DNA of 37,233 nt, taken from positions 1-37,233 of the forward strand of contig JAISFN010000040.1 in the NCBI GenBank assembly GCA_031263585.1, given 5' to 3'. This document shows, piece after piece, positions 18,601 to 26,975 of this stretch. The notes below the pieces were generated by a model. It worked only from the letters and a program-made list of their open reading frames with translations. It had not been told where the DNA came from and made no database searches. This stretch comes from Prevotellaceae bacterium (lineage in GTDB: Bacteria > Bacteroidota > Bacteroidia > Bacteroidales > UBA932). The translations under genes were made by a program, and so were the position numbers. Position 1 is the first letter of the stretch, and every line of letters begins with the position of its first letter.

Positions 18601-19802
18601 TCAATAAACAATATGCCGCCCATAGCCTTATCGCAGGCCTCGGTAACCAATTTAGGCGTTTCGCCGGTGTATTGGCTAACCAGTTCGCTCCGGTCTACTT
18701 CATTTACATTACCCCTGTCAAGAAAGCCGATAGCTTCGAATATCTCCCCCAGTTTACGGGCTATGGTGGTTTTACCCGTACCAGGGTTGCCCGTAAGTAC
18801 AATATGCATCGACGGTTTTTCGCCTCCTTTCAACCCAAGTTCCACCTTTTCGCGATTGGCTTTCACGCGGTTGGCAATATCTCGTACGGCCTGTTTTACA
18901 CTTTCCATACCGATAAATTCGTCAAGTTCCGATAATACCTCGTCAACATTTTTTATACGCGGTGCATGCACTGGAATATCGTCGGGCAAAATCAACTGAC
19001 CGGCCTGTGGGTCGCTAATCACGCGCGATGAACGGTATACAAGAATGTCCAAATACAGCTTATCGACAATATGCCCGTTACCGAAACTGCTGTCCTTGGT
19101 TTTTACCATGTATTTGTACCCGTTCAGCAGCTTTTCGGCAGCTTCGGGAGTAAAGGCAATCTGGTCTTTCTCAAATCGCCTGCGCGTAATCTCGAAAAGC
19201 TGATCGGCGTTATAATCATTCAATTTGAATTTATAACGGAAACGGTTGGCAATATCAGGGTTCGAGTCGAGAAATTCGGTTAATCCGCCTGGCAAACCAG
19301 CCAGCACCACGACAGGGTCTCCATGCCAGCTTTTCATTTCAACAAAAAGTTTATCCAGTTCGTTTATATCTTTCGAATAACCGCTGGGCAATAGCTTTTG
19401 CACATTATCAATAAACAATATCCCTCCACGGGTATTTTTGATATTCTCATCCCATTCTGCTTTAAAATCGGCATAATTAACGGCATCTACCAGTTTTAAT
19501 TTGGACGACTTTATAATGCCATTGTCAAACATCATTTGCTTAAGCGCTTCGCCCAGCAGGCTCTTCCCGGTACCGGCATTACCGATAAGGATAATGTTCA
19601 TATCTATTTTCACATTACCCGAATGCGGCGATTGCCTTAAATTATTGATTGTTTTAACAATGTTATTCAACGAAGTTTTTACATTGTCCATTCCGACAAT
19701 GTTCTCGAGTAACGACTCCGATTTACTTACGGTCTGCCCGCACCATTTGCAGTATTTGGCAATATCGCGGTTTTCCTTATTACATTTCTCGCACAACAAC
19801 AT
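15642..19802 (-). CDS. Giant protein with five tandem CbxX/SpoVK-type AAA+ modules
   Basis: 1386 residues: a Cys4 zinc ribbon (C4, C7, C18, C21), then five AAA+ modules of about 270 residues. Walker A motifs are at 74-81 (GNAGTGKS), 338-345, 617-624, 894-901 and 1170-1177 (all four GNPGTGKT). Modules 2-5 keep FIDEAY in Walker B (D/E at 401/402, 680/681, 957/958, 1233/1234) and an Arg-bearing SRF or RRF segment. Module 1 has FIDN in place of FIDE and is shorter, so it probably binds but does not hydrolyse ATP. The modules belong to the CbbX/EccA-like group (Rubisco activase, T7SS EccA, SpoVK), which usually work as hexamers with one or two modules per chain. A five-module chain could make most of a ring by itself (inference). 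It follows the kinase gene in the operon. Confidence 0.93.
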   Translation of the reverse strand: MLLCEKCNKENRDIAKYCKWCGQTVSKSESLLENIVGMDNVKTSLNNIVKTINNLRQSPHSGNVKIDMNIILIGNAGTGKSLLGEALKQMMFDNGIIKSSKLKLVDAVNYADFKAEWDENIKNTRGGILFIDNVQKLLPSGYSKDINELDKLFVEMKSWHGDPVVVLAGLPGGLTEFLDSNPDIANRFRYKFKLNDYNADQLFEITRRRFEKDQIAFTPEAAEKLLNGYKYMVKTKDSSFGNGHIVDKLYLDILVYRSSRVISDPQAGQLILPDDIPVHAPRIKNVDEVLSELDEFIGMESVKQAVRDIANRVKANREKVELGLKGGEKPSMHIVLTGNPGTGKTTIARKLGEIFEAIGFLDRGNVNEVDRSELVSQYTGETPKLVTEACDKAMGGILFIDEAYALAKQSSIEQKDKYGQEAVETLLKRMEDDRDKFVVIAAGYQDEMENFLKANTGLKSRFNAFIHIDDYTPDELFLILKGFVKKNGQELDSEAEKAVKVAIDQRYAMRDKKFANGREMRNLYDEIATRHSKRVADIPLEQRDNDLYIMIRKEDIPVQERKTLDMDKCMAELNELIGLGNVKRHIAELITHINMERRRAGKENEVPTLKSHFIFTGNPGTGKTTVARIVADIFKSMGVLQRGHLVEVSRAQLVGSVVGETEGKVNDICDKAMGGVLFIDEAYSLTNSESDSYGKKAIEVLLTRLENDRGKFIAIAAGYTKEMHQFLDSNPGMKSRFNRTIEFEDYNAVEMAAIFRSLVKKENYILDPEADKFINNFFGGIYMRRDKNFGNARTVRGIFEDAVNRQSSRLGELEKKGELSPENLNILIKQDIEGEAAKTKTVPEILAELDEFVGMPEVKEAVRNLAQYIQFQKMRMERGITGAEIQGVNIVLTGNPGTGKTTIARKLGQIFKACGILPTDNVIEVDRSDLIGKHLGETPGIVSSVIDRALGGILFIDEAYSLTPKSDGDMYANEALEVILKRMEDDKGKFVLIAAGYPVQMKEFMNSNPGFQRRFTHTIHINDYVPDELYQIFQGILKKKNYKLSSDADELLRRAIQEMYDKRDKNFGNAGDMVKMVDTTARKLSSRLALSDPSTLNDEDLVTILPEDIQVVTVSTRDENAGLSKLNELVGLQNVKSEVKKLIDFLTIEKKRTEAGGRRMPLSLHFVFTGNPGTGKTTVARILGEILYDIGILQGHNFIETDRSGLIGEHVGATAPKTHKVIDNAMGGILFIDEAYSLTPNKLGGYENEAIEALLKRMEDDRGKFVVIAAGYTNEMDAFLNSNPGLPSRFSHTILFEDYDAAAMQEIFIRTVGKQNMTLDETAMEYLPQLFGEMHANRDENFGNAREVRKLFERAMMKQSDRLMKIFGTPEFNNDMMNVITKQDIL

Positions 19803-19887
19803 GACGTTCTATTTTATCCTTCTTATTTATTGATTTCCTTCATATTGAATACTTGTTAGCTCCAAATAGGCTTGTGGTTTACAGGCT

Positions 19888-20207
19888 CTAACTATCCTTA
19901 ACAAGTTTACCATGGGCTTCTATACCATCGCCATATGTTTCGTAGCAAATATACTCGACAGTGTTATCGTCTATTTTCTTCAATGCCAGCCTTGCTTCGA
20001 CACAGGGTCCCGATATAACTGTTTCCTTGAATTTAATCATACCGGCCGTGGCGCTTCGAATAGTAAGTTTTGTTTTAAACCGAAATTGGTATATTCAACA
20101 TTATACTCCTTTTTATCGGCATTGCATGCAAGTGTAATAGTCCACGATTCACCGTTCTTTTTTTGAGCGCTTCCCGTCCATTTCCCATTTAATATCTGGG
20201 AAAGGTT
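19888..20207 (-). pseudogene. Severed C-terminal domain of the kinase
   Basis: Directly after the kinase TAA (20208-20210) the same frame continues with NLSQILNGKWTGSAQKKNGE and on for about 40 codons. A one-base frame change near a T/A-rich run (about 20070-20090) then follows, and the next frame carries on (KTKLTIRSATAGMIKFKETV ... EAHGKLVKDS) to TAG 19888-19890. The GKWTGSA opening repeats the GGTWYGK opening of the last domain still in the kinase, so this was a second beta-rich periplasmic domain of about 105 residues. Two separate lesions argue for real decay, though the frameshift alone could be a homopolymer sequencing error. Confidence 0.7.
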
Positions 20208-23200
20208 TTATCCCTGTTTTTCAGCAGCTTGTTCTTCCTGTTTCCCGGCGACAATTGTCGGCTGGGTTTGGCTTGTATTGTTATTTGCCGGTTGTACATT
20301 TGCCAGTTTGTTTTGGGCGGGTGTTGAATTAGCGCTACCAGTTGATGTTGAGGTTCCCTGATCTCTTGTATACTCAATTTCCATTTTACGGGTACCGGTT
20401 GCAGCCGAATATACTACGGTAAGCTTGCTCCAGTCTTCCGTAAATTCACCGGTAATAGTTCCCTTGTATCTATAATTCAACTCGCCTTCGGTTTGTATAA
20501 ATTTCCGGTCATCCGCGTTCATTATCCCACTGAATGTGCCGCTGTAAGGTTTTTTTGTGTTTACTTTAAACGTTCCGCTTACATCAAATTCTCCGATAAC
20601 AAGAACCAGCGATGTTTCAACTTTGTCGACTTTACCGTACCAGGTTCCTCCGAGGCTTTGCATAAATTTCACCCTATTCTGCAATTCTATTTTTTCTTTA
20701 AATGCTGCGTTGTAATTGGGATGGAGCATAAAGAAAGCCACCAACAAGCCGGCAAACAAAATAATACCAGGGATTGACCATTTCAGCAATCTCTTCATAT
20801 AGTATTTGCGGCTGTTGTTAAAGTTGTCTAACGTTTCGAAAGTAGAACCATAGAAATATTCATCGTTGCTTTGGTAGGCAAAGTATAACGGCTCGACACA
20901 GGATAGCTGGAAATTGTTGGGGTTAAGCGTGTGCTTAATCTGCTTGATGGACGAAACAGCCCCCCATGCCTTGTACAGACACAAGCCGAACATTAATGCC
21001 AGTATACCGATAATAACATAGGTAAAAACAGGTGTAAGTATTGCTGCAATAATGTACACAATATAATAGATTACAATAGAAAATACCGCCGCGCACGATA
21101 GCCCGACAACAAGTCCCCCTGAGAAGAGATAGTAGAGAAAAATGATGCCCCCTACTATCAGGTAATACCAGAAACTGACATCCCAGAATTTACCCGGCAA
21201 CGGATTTTCGCTGACGGGTATTCCGTCCTTAAACAATAAAAATATCAATACCAGCGTAGGTAAAGTCATTAACGTTACAAACAATATGCGTAATGTTGTA
21301 AATAATTTGTAGTTACGGGTAGTGCCGCCTATTTTGTCCTTTACCTGGTTTTGAGCATAAACAAAACGGGCATAAGCTATATTATCGGGGTCGTAGCTGC
21401 CTACAAAATTTGTATAATCAACGGTTGCCCGTTCAAATTCTTCGACAGTATATTTTTTATGGGGGTTCTCCTGGAAATGCAAGGTAAGCCACTCACGCAA
21501 AACCCCGTTTTTCAACTGCTCCCGAACTTCTTCTCTCGGTATCGATTTTAATTCATCGAGTGTGGTAACTTTTTTATCAGCTTTGGGGAAATAATACCAG
21601 GGCTTGCATCCGCATGCCGAGATAAATTTGTATTCGCCCACCACCTCACCGTAAAACGACGTTTTTTCGCCATTCTTTTTTAAATCGAAATAGGCATTTT
21701 TATTGGCAAGCAGCGCTCCCATGTTCCTGTTTTTCAAGTAAACATACATCCATCCGTTCAGTTGTGCCAATTGATACAGCTCATTTTCCTCCGACTCATT
21801 CCGCTTACCCTGGCGAAATACAATATCGATATATTCATTTATTTTCGCACCTATATCCGTAGCCTTATAGCAATATGTTGAATCGCCGGGCAATTCGAGC
21901 ATATACGACAAATCAGGCCTTAAATTGAGCATTATCCCGAACAGGCGGGAGTATAAGCCGCTTGTCGGATCCTTAAGCCAGTTATTAACGGCGTTATACA
22001 ATGTAAACTCTTTGGTTACATTTGCCCTGTGGTTAAGCCATGCCAAAAAGCGCCCGTCAAGGAACGAATTACGAGTATCGTCCGTCCAGTCGGAATATTC
22101 CGATATAAAACTGTCAACAATCTCAGTCTCGTTTTTGCAGGCTTTAATTCCGTTTTTGGTAAGCTTTAAAAACCAAGGAAAAGCCGGACTAAGCGTGTAA
22201 ATTACGTTGTGTATGGCAAGCAGTTTATCCTTGGTTTTGGCATAACAGTCCAAAAGCTTTTTAGCTAAGTCTTTTTGTCCGTGTATATCAAGATATGCGT
22301 AAAAACGGTCGTCGGGTTTCGAAAGCGCCTCTTTATATTGGTCGATATTCCGATAATATAATTTGGCTAATTCCTCAAAGCTTGTGTATACTTGCCCGTC
22401 GGCAGCTTTAAAAGGCAGGTTTTTATCGAGTGTCCAGGCAGCAACCAGCAAACCTACATTCTGCTTATCTTTATTCGGATATTTTTCCTCGCATATTTCA
22501 TCAATAATGATGGCTAAGTTAATATCCTTTATTTTTTTCCTCAGCCAGTTTGATATCTCGCCTTTATATAAAAACCGCGTTCCTTTTTCCTCATTTTCGA
22601 ACAAAAGCATGGCCATTTGCTCCGGAGTGCTAGCGTACAAGCCCTGGGCAATATCGAAAGGGAACTTTTTATCGGCTTCGTCTCTTTCGGTACTTGTTTC
22701 GGCAATAACTTCAACGGTTTCTCCTTTATACCAACGCTCAATCTGCTCAAATCCCCACCGATTACTCTCTTTGCGTCTGGTTAATCCGCGTACTAATGTA
22801 AGCAGGCGTTCGGGTATGCTTTTATCGTAACTTAACTCGTCCTGTTTTTTTTCCAGAATTTTCCGTTCATTACCTTTCATATCAACGAACGGATTGATTC
22901 CGTTCCATGCCTCCATCAAAGTTATCCCCAGCGAGTAAAAATCGGCCTTGGGGGTAACATTTATTATTCCGTCGATAGCGATGTAAAATTCGGGGGGAGC
23001 GTAGCTCGGCGTACGTTCCTGTTTGGTAATAATAGCGTAATCCCTGCCATCGGCAAATAAAACGGATATTCCGAAATCGCCCAGCACAAGATCGGTTCTT
23101 TTCTCATCGCGGAAGAAAAGGTTTTTAGGTTTCATATCCATATGGATGAAACGTTTTTTATGGCATGCGTTTAAGGCGCTTGCAGCCTCGTAGGCAAATT

Positions 23201-23867
23201 TCAGGATTTGTTCCTCGGTTAATAGTTTCTTTACGGGGAATACATCGTTAAGAGTCCCTCCCCTAAGATATTCCATTAATTCGTATTCTCTTTCGAGGAT
23301 GGGCTTACCATCGCAAACCGAGCACTTGCCGTAATCGAATACCTTAACAATATTATAGTTATCAATGGTTGTAACCCGCGATAGTATTTCGGTAATGGTT
23401 TGCTCAAATTCCGTCCTCATTTCATCGTCCACGATACGGTTGTATAATTTCAATACAAACTGATGGTTCCGGCCTTGTATAGTAGTTTCGACAAGATAGA
23501 TCTGTCCTTCTCCGGTATTTGTCGAGATGGTTTCTACCCGATTATAGGTAATGCCTTTTAATTCAAATGAATCAAAAATTTTAGAACGGTCTCCGGCATG
23601 AAGCAGACTTTCCTGTATTGATTTTGCTTTTTTTGTAGTAAGGTAGTCTTCGCCTGTTTCGATATTGCTGCTGGCTTTATGCGTCGATTCGTTCGAACTA
23701 CCTGATCCCGCTTTGCGTGTCGATTCGTTCGAACTGTCGGAGCTGGCTTTGCGTGTGGGCTCGTTGTCATTCCCTACACCCGCTTTGCGTGTCGGTTCGT
23801 TCGGCTCTTCCGATCCGGACTTCCGTGTCGGTTCGTTTTGTTTTTTAGTGGGTTCTTGGCTATCCAT
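20208..23867 (-). CDS. Transmembrane Ser/Thr protein kinase with N-terminal Thr repeats
   Basis: 1219 residues. The N-terminal ~70 are a tail of 12-residue repeats centred on NE(P/S)T(R/H)K. The kinase domain (~101-382) has the ATP lysine in VLK (K140), catalytic loop HMDMKPKN (D244, N249; HMD instead of HRD), DFG at 264-266, and APPE at 290-293. A short CSVC insert lies at 182-185. Residues ~400-830 are a long helical region of unknown family. About five membrane helices lie between 862 and 1048. A beta-rich domain starts at GGTWYGK (1074), and a Gln/Asn/Pro-rich tail ends the protein. An odd number of helices would put the kinase in the cytoplasm and the beta domain in the periplasm. The gene looks C-terminally truncated (see 19888-20207). 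It probably phosphorylates Thr residues read by the operon's FHA protein. Confidence 0.92.
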   Translation of the reverse strand: MDSQEPTKKQNEPTRKSGSEEPNEPTRKAGVGNDNEPTRKASSDSSNESTRKAGSGSSNESTHKASSNIETGEDYLTTKKAKSIQESLLHAGDRSKIFDSFELKGITYNRVETISTNTGEGQIYLVETTIQGRNHQFVLKLYNRIVDDEMRTEFEQTITEILSRVTTIDNYNIVKVFDYGKCSVCDGKPILEREYELMEYLRGGTLNDVFPVKKLLTEEQILKFAYEAASALNACHKKRFIHMDMKPKNLFFRDEKRTDLVLGDFGISVLFADGRDYAIITKQERTPSYAPPEFYIAIDGIINVTPKADFYSLGITLMEAWNGINPFVDMKGNERKILEKKQDELSYDKSIPERLLTLVRGLTRRKESNRWGFEQIERWYKGETVEVIAETSTERDEADKKFPFDIAQGLYASTPEQMAMLLFENEEKGTRFLYKGEISNWLRKKIKDINLAIIIDEICEEKYPNKDKQNVGLLVAAWTLDKNLPFKAADGQVYTSFEELAKLYYRNIDQYKEALSKPDDRFYAYLDIHGQKDLAKKLLDCYAKTKDKLLAIHNVIYTLSPAFPWFLKLTKNGIKACKNETEIVDSFISEYSDWTDDTRNSFLDGRFLAWLNHRANVTKEFTLYNAVNNWLKDPTSGLYSRLFGIMLNLRPDLSYMLELPGDSTYCYKATDIGAKINEYIDIVFRQGKRNESEENELYQLAQLNGWMYVYLKNRNMGALLANKNAYFDLKKNGEKTSFYGEVVGEYKFISACGCKPWYYFPKADKKVTTLDELKSIPREEVREQLKNGVLREWLTLHFQENPHKKYTVEEFERATVDYTNFVGSYDPDNIAYARFVYAQNQVKDKIGGTTRNYKLFTTLRILFVTLMTLPTLVLIFLLFKDGIPVSENPLPGKFWDVSFWYYLIVGGIIFLYYLFSGGLVVGLSCAAVFSIVIYYIVYIIAAILTPVFTYVIIGILALMFGLCLYKAWGAVSSIKQIKHTLNPNNFQLSCVEPLYFAYQSNDEYFYGSTFETLDNFNNSRKYYMKRLLKWSIPGIILFAGLLVAFFMLHPNYNAAFKEKIELQNRVKFMQSLGGTWYGKVDKVETSLVLVIGEFDVSGTFKVNTKKPYSGTFSGIMNADDRKFIQTEGELNYRYKGTITGEFTEDWSKLTVVYSAATGTRKMEIEYTRDQGTSTSTGSANSTPAQNKLANVQPANNNTSQTQPTIVAGKQEEQAAEKQG
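23660..23850 (-). repeat. 36-bp coding tandem repeats in the kinase N-terminus
   Basis: Five units encode NE(P/S)T(R/H)K(A/S) with Thr at residues 14, 26, 38, 50 and 62, an exact 12-residue (36-base) period. A related EPTKK lies at 5-9. The units differ at several bases, so they are not simply a very recent expansion. Confidence 0.85.
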
Positions 23868-23912
23868 ACTGATAACTTTGTTTATTCGTTGGTTTATATA
23901 TTGATTTCCTTT

Positions 23913-24872
23913 TTATTCTAATCCATATTCCCATTCTATGTGGCCGTAGTAGGGTATCCATTCCCCTTTTGTATGCGGGCTTACGCAGTGTTCAGGGCTG
24001 GGATGTATGAGCCCTTTGTACTTGCATTTCCAAACATAATTCACCACCTCGGGTTTACGGGCGGCATAATATGTACGGGCAATCTGAGGGTTCGGAAATT
24101 CCTGCGTTTCCATTTCCTCATACATTTTACGTATTTGGTCTATGCGTTCCTGCGCCGCCTTTTTAAGTTCTTCGATATTGCCGACGCTATCAGTAAACCC
24201 CGATGTTTTCTTTTCTTCTTTTTTAACGGATTCTTTCTTTTCCGGTTTCGGAGGCTGTACCGGGCTTTCGGGATCATCTTTCCTTTCGTTCAACATTTTT
24301 TCATATTGCAGCAGTTTCTCTTGCAGGCTTTGCAGAAAAGCTTCTTTTTCGCTGTTATCTACATTTTCAGTCTCTTCAATTTGCTTGAAAATTTTTTTAA
24401 GCTCTTCTTGTAAACGCAATACTTCCTTATATTTAGGTTCTTGCAAGGCTTTCTCTCTTTCTGCCCTGCCCATTTCGGTTAAGGGCATGTTACATTTCGA
24501 GCAGAAATTGAAAGCTGTAACAGTACTGCAACGTGGACATATTATACCCGACCGGGGATTTCCACATTCGCCGCAAAATGCATCGCTCTCCTCCACATCA
24601 GCCCCGCAGTATTGGCATTTTGTTTTAGAGATGTACGTTCCACATTTGCTGCATACATCGGCATTTGCCGGCGTTATATGCCCACATTTGGGACATACCG
24701 ATCCGCTCATAGGATTTCCGCATTCACCGCAAAAATTATCATGAGTCGTACAGGCGCAACCGCATTTAGGACAAAATGCCCCTATTTTTTCCTGTACTGA
24801 TTGTTTTTGTTGTGTTTTAACCTCAGGCGCTTGTTTTTCCCTGACGCGTTCCTGTTGTCGTTCCTTTTCCAT
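23913..24872 (-). CDS. Four-zinc-ribbon coiled-coil protein
   Basis: 319 residues, cytoplasmic. After a Gln/Lys/Glu-rich start come four Cys4 zinc ribbons, each CxxC-x8..10-CxxC: C34/C37/C48/C51, C60/C63/C74/C77, C86/C89/C100/C103, C112/C115/C124/C127. This is a double-DZANK-like arrangement. A charged coiled coil spans about 133-265 with a Pro/Lys-rich break near 200-225. The end has a short WKCKYKG...PEHC region. It lies 45 bases before the kinase gene and 38 after the LamG gene. Similar ribbons in the AAA+ and FHA proteins of the same operon suggest an assembly or scaffold role (inference). No enzymatic motif is seen. Confidence 0.85.
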   Translation of the reverse strand: MEKERQQERVREKQAPEVKTQQKQSVQEKIGAFCPKCGCACTTHDNFCGECGNPMSGSVCPKCGHITPANADVCSKCGTYISKTKCQYCGADVEESDAFCGECGNPRSGIICPRCSTVTAFNFCSKCNMPLTEMGRAEREKALQEPKYKEVLRLQEELKKIFKQIEETENVDNSEKEAFLQSLQEKLLQYEKMLNERKDDPESPVQPPKPEKKESVKKEEKKTSGFTDSVGNIEELKKAAQERIDQIRKMYEEMETQEFPNPQIARTYYAARKPEVVNYVWKCKYKGLIHPSPEHCVSPHTKGEWIPYYGHIEWEYGLE

Positions 24873-24910
24873 TGTATACTTTACTGAGCAGTTATGATAA
24901 TATATTTGTT

Positions 24911-26422
24911 TTACCTGTATATGACGAAATTACGGAAAAAATTAACAGTTCCCCAAAGCGGCATTGTCGCTACTAGTATAAAAAGCAAGATAATAGCAAT
25001 GATAAGCTTTATGAACCAACCCGATGTTTCGATACCCCTGTCGGACGATTCATAATCGGGGTGATGCGACAGGTTTGTCGAAAGAATTACACCCAAAAGC
25101 CCCCCATAAAACCCTTCGAGCTTATAAGGGTTGGATAGCATAAACATACGCCTGTCGAGCAAATACATGGGAGCAAAACATGATAAGGTGTAAAATAATA
25201 TGGAGAGCCAGAATATTTTAAACTCGGCTATTTTATTCCAAAACGGCATATCGCCTCCGAACTCGGAGAACAGGGAAAATGCTACAAACAGCAGCAAGGC
25301 ACATATAATTAATGTTTTAGACCCTCCGAAACTGCGTTTTGCCACGCTGTGAACAAATTTACTGATTGACTCGACATCGTCATGCGTTTGCTGTTCGGTT
25401 GGTTTAAGCGATGCCACTTTTCTGAGCTTGCCCATTGCTGTCCGTGCCTGTTTGTACGAACTTATTTTCCAGGATTCTTTTTCCGAAACGTATGTTAAAC
25501 TTTTCCATGCATCAACAACAAGATTGCGAGCTTCTTTATTATTATTCGAGTTACCGCCATTTTTGCCAACAGTAATGGGGATCATCATAATTCGTTGCAC
25601 CAGCATAGCAAGTAACATTATAATGCTCAGGGTAATCATCCATATGGGTAAAATGGCCTTAAACAACAGGGCATATTCCATTTTTATCCTGTCTGATTCG
25701 TCGGCATCCGTAATTTTTTTACCGGTAAAAGCCTCTATTTCCGCATTGTTTAATTCCCGGTTATAAATCGAAAAATCATCAATGTAACCCCTAAACACAT
25801 CTTTTTTATCTTTCAAACTGCCTAAAAGTACGGTTGGCAGCGACTCTTTATTGGTTCCTTTTACGGTTTTCAATTCTCCATCGACACATGCTTTTATAAC
25901 GGAATCGCGTTGGTTATAAATAATTACTACGGGTATCCATTTCATGCTACTCAGGGAGCTGAACTCCATTGTTTCGGGATATCCGTTCGGAGCGGTGTAG
26001 AATACCGAAGGGGTATTACCGCATAAAGCAAATGAGCGGAACGTGCTGGTATACAAATCGGATGATTTGATCTGTGGCGTTCCTGAAGAAAAAATATAAG
26101 CGGTTTTGCTTTTGGCCGATTGTTTCATCCAAAAAGCAATGGTTAGCACGGGGTACTTTTTAGGGCTAATATTTATCGGAAGTTCAATAGGTACAAGTGC
26201 ATTCAGCGTGCTTTTGGCATTTTTTAAGCGGTCTTCGCCATATTGAATTATATCGGCTTTTGTGGTCGAATTCAATGATTTCACACTGCCCTCAGCATTA
26301 GCATTTCCATCAAAAAGATAACGGACTATAAGCCCTTCGTCCAGATTTATTTTAGCTGTGTTATTTTGGGCGTATATCATCATCGGCAAACAGATACCGA
26401 TAATCAACAGTAATTTTTTCAT
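24911..26422 (-). CDS. LamG-like domain membrane protein, first gene of the signalling operon
   Basis: 503 residues. A signal peptide (MKKLLLIIGICLPMMIYA, cleaved before Q) is followed by a concanavalin-A/LamG-like domain (~25-235), recognised by LIVRYLFDGNA, LTIAFWMKQSA, and the closing FRGYIDDFSIYNRELNNAEI, the usual LamG_3 ending. Four membrane helices follow (about 253-277, 369-388, 401-421, 470-495), with a ~90-residue basic cytoplasmic loop between the first and second. This arrangement puts the lectin-like domain in the periplasm and a loop in the cytoplasm, suiting a sensor or anchor for the kinase (inference). It is the first gene after the operon promoter at 26565-26595. Confidence 0.87.
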   Translation of the reverse strand: MKKLLLIIGICLPMMIYAQNNTAKINLDEGLIVRYLFDGNANAEGSVKSLNSTTKADIIQYGEDRLKNAKSTLNALVPIELPINISPKKYPVLTIAFWMKQSAKSKTAYIFSSGTPQIKSSDLYTSTFRSFALCGNTPSVFYTAPNGYPETMEFSSLSSMKWIPVVIIYNQRDSVIKACVDGELKTVKGTNKESLPTVLLGSLKDKKDVFRGYIDDFSIYNRELNNAEIEAFTGKKITDADESDRIKMEYALLFKAILPIWMITLSIIMLLAMLVQRIMMIPITVGKNGGNSNNNKEARNLVVDAWKSLTYVSEKESWKISSYKQARTAMGKLRKVASLKPTEQQTHDDVESISKFVHSVAKRSFGGSKTLIICALLLFVAFSLFSEFGGDMPFWNKIAEFKIFWLSILFYTLSCFAPMYLLDRRMFMLSNPYKLEGFYGGLLGVILSTNLSHHPDYESSDRGIETSGWFIKLIIAIILLFILVATMPLWGTVNFFRNFVIYR

Positions 26423-26564
26423 AGAGGTGTTTACGCTTCATACGGTTAAATTGTTAGGAATAATTACGAAGTAAAAGCATGTAATAATCGTTGTTATATG
26501 GCGAGAAAAGATATAACAGCCTGTGTTTCATCCGAAAATAAATTTACTCGAAAAATTCCCATTA

Positions 26565-26595
26565 CAAAAATAGTAATTTTGCATTATAATAACAA
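26565..26595 (-). promoter_or_regulatory. Promoter of the six-gene signalling operon
   Basis: On the minus strand TTG (26593-26595) and TATTTTTG (26565-26572, TAnnTTTG) are 20 bases apart, a good Bacteroidetes promoter. It would give a leader of about 135 bases before the LamG-protein start. No comparable promoter was noticed ahead of the other five genes. Confidence 0.55.
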
Positions 26596-26975
26596 GGTTT
26601 GGAAAAAGAATCTACAATTTGTATATTTCCCAAATAGTATTGCATTGGTATTGATTCAGTTGAATGTATAAATTATTCGGATAATAATACAATTTATACG
26701 CGAAACGAATTTCTGTGTAATTGGTTCGTTGTGTGTAGTAAATAGAACAAAAATTACAGCTTATGCAGATAATTAATGATTATTTCATTTTAAGTACTTT
26801 ACACCCATGTATGGTCTTTTTGAGTTAATTTCAACTTTTTTCTCATTTGTTAATTTTTCAACGGGCTAATCGTCGGCTAAATCAATGTTTACACATTGTT
26901 AAAAAATATTAAAACAATAACATACCTATTGCCTATGTATGCTCAGGCATGGAAATTAAAATTTTAAGATATTGA

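Noticed and set aside
18402-18999. Long plus-strand frames opposite the AAA+ gene
   Set aside because: They are antisense shadows; the minus-strand frame has all AAA+ motifs.
23660-23850. CRISPR array
   Set aside because: The 36-bp periodic sequence is in frame within the kinase gene with diverged units and no spacers.
24142-24744. 200-codon plus-strand frame opposite the zinc-ribbon gene
   Set aside because: Antisense of repeated Cys/Lys codons; the minus-strand protein has four regular Cys4 sites.
13470-26422. Type VI or type VII secretion locus
   Set aside because: Kinase, phosphatase, FHA and an EccA-like AAA+ are present, but no sheath, baseplate, VgrG, Hcp, EccC or WXG100 gene is seen in the window.
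13470-26422. TerY-P triad of the Ter stress system
   Set aside because: No vWA (TerY) or TerD protein is encoded nearby; only the kinase and PP2C parts are shared.
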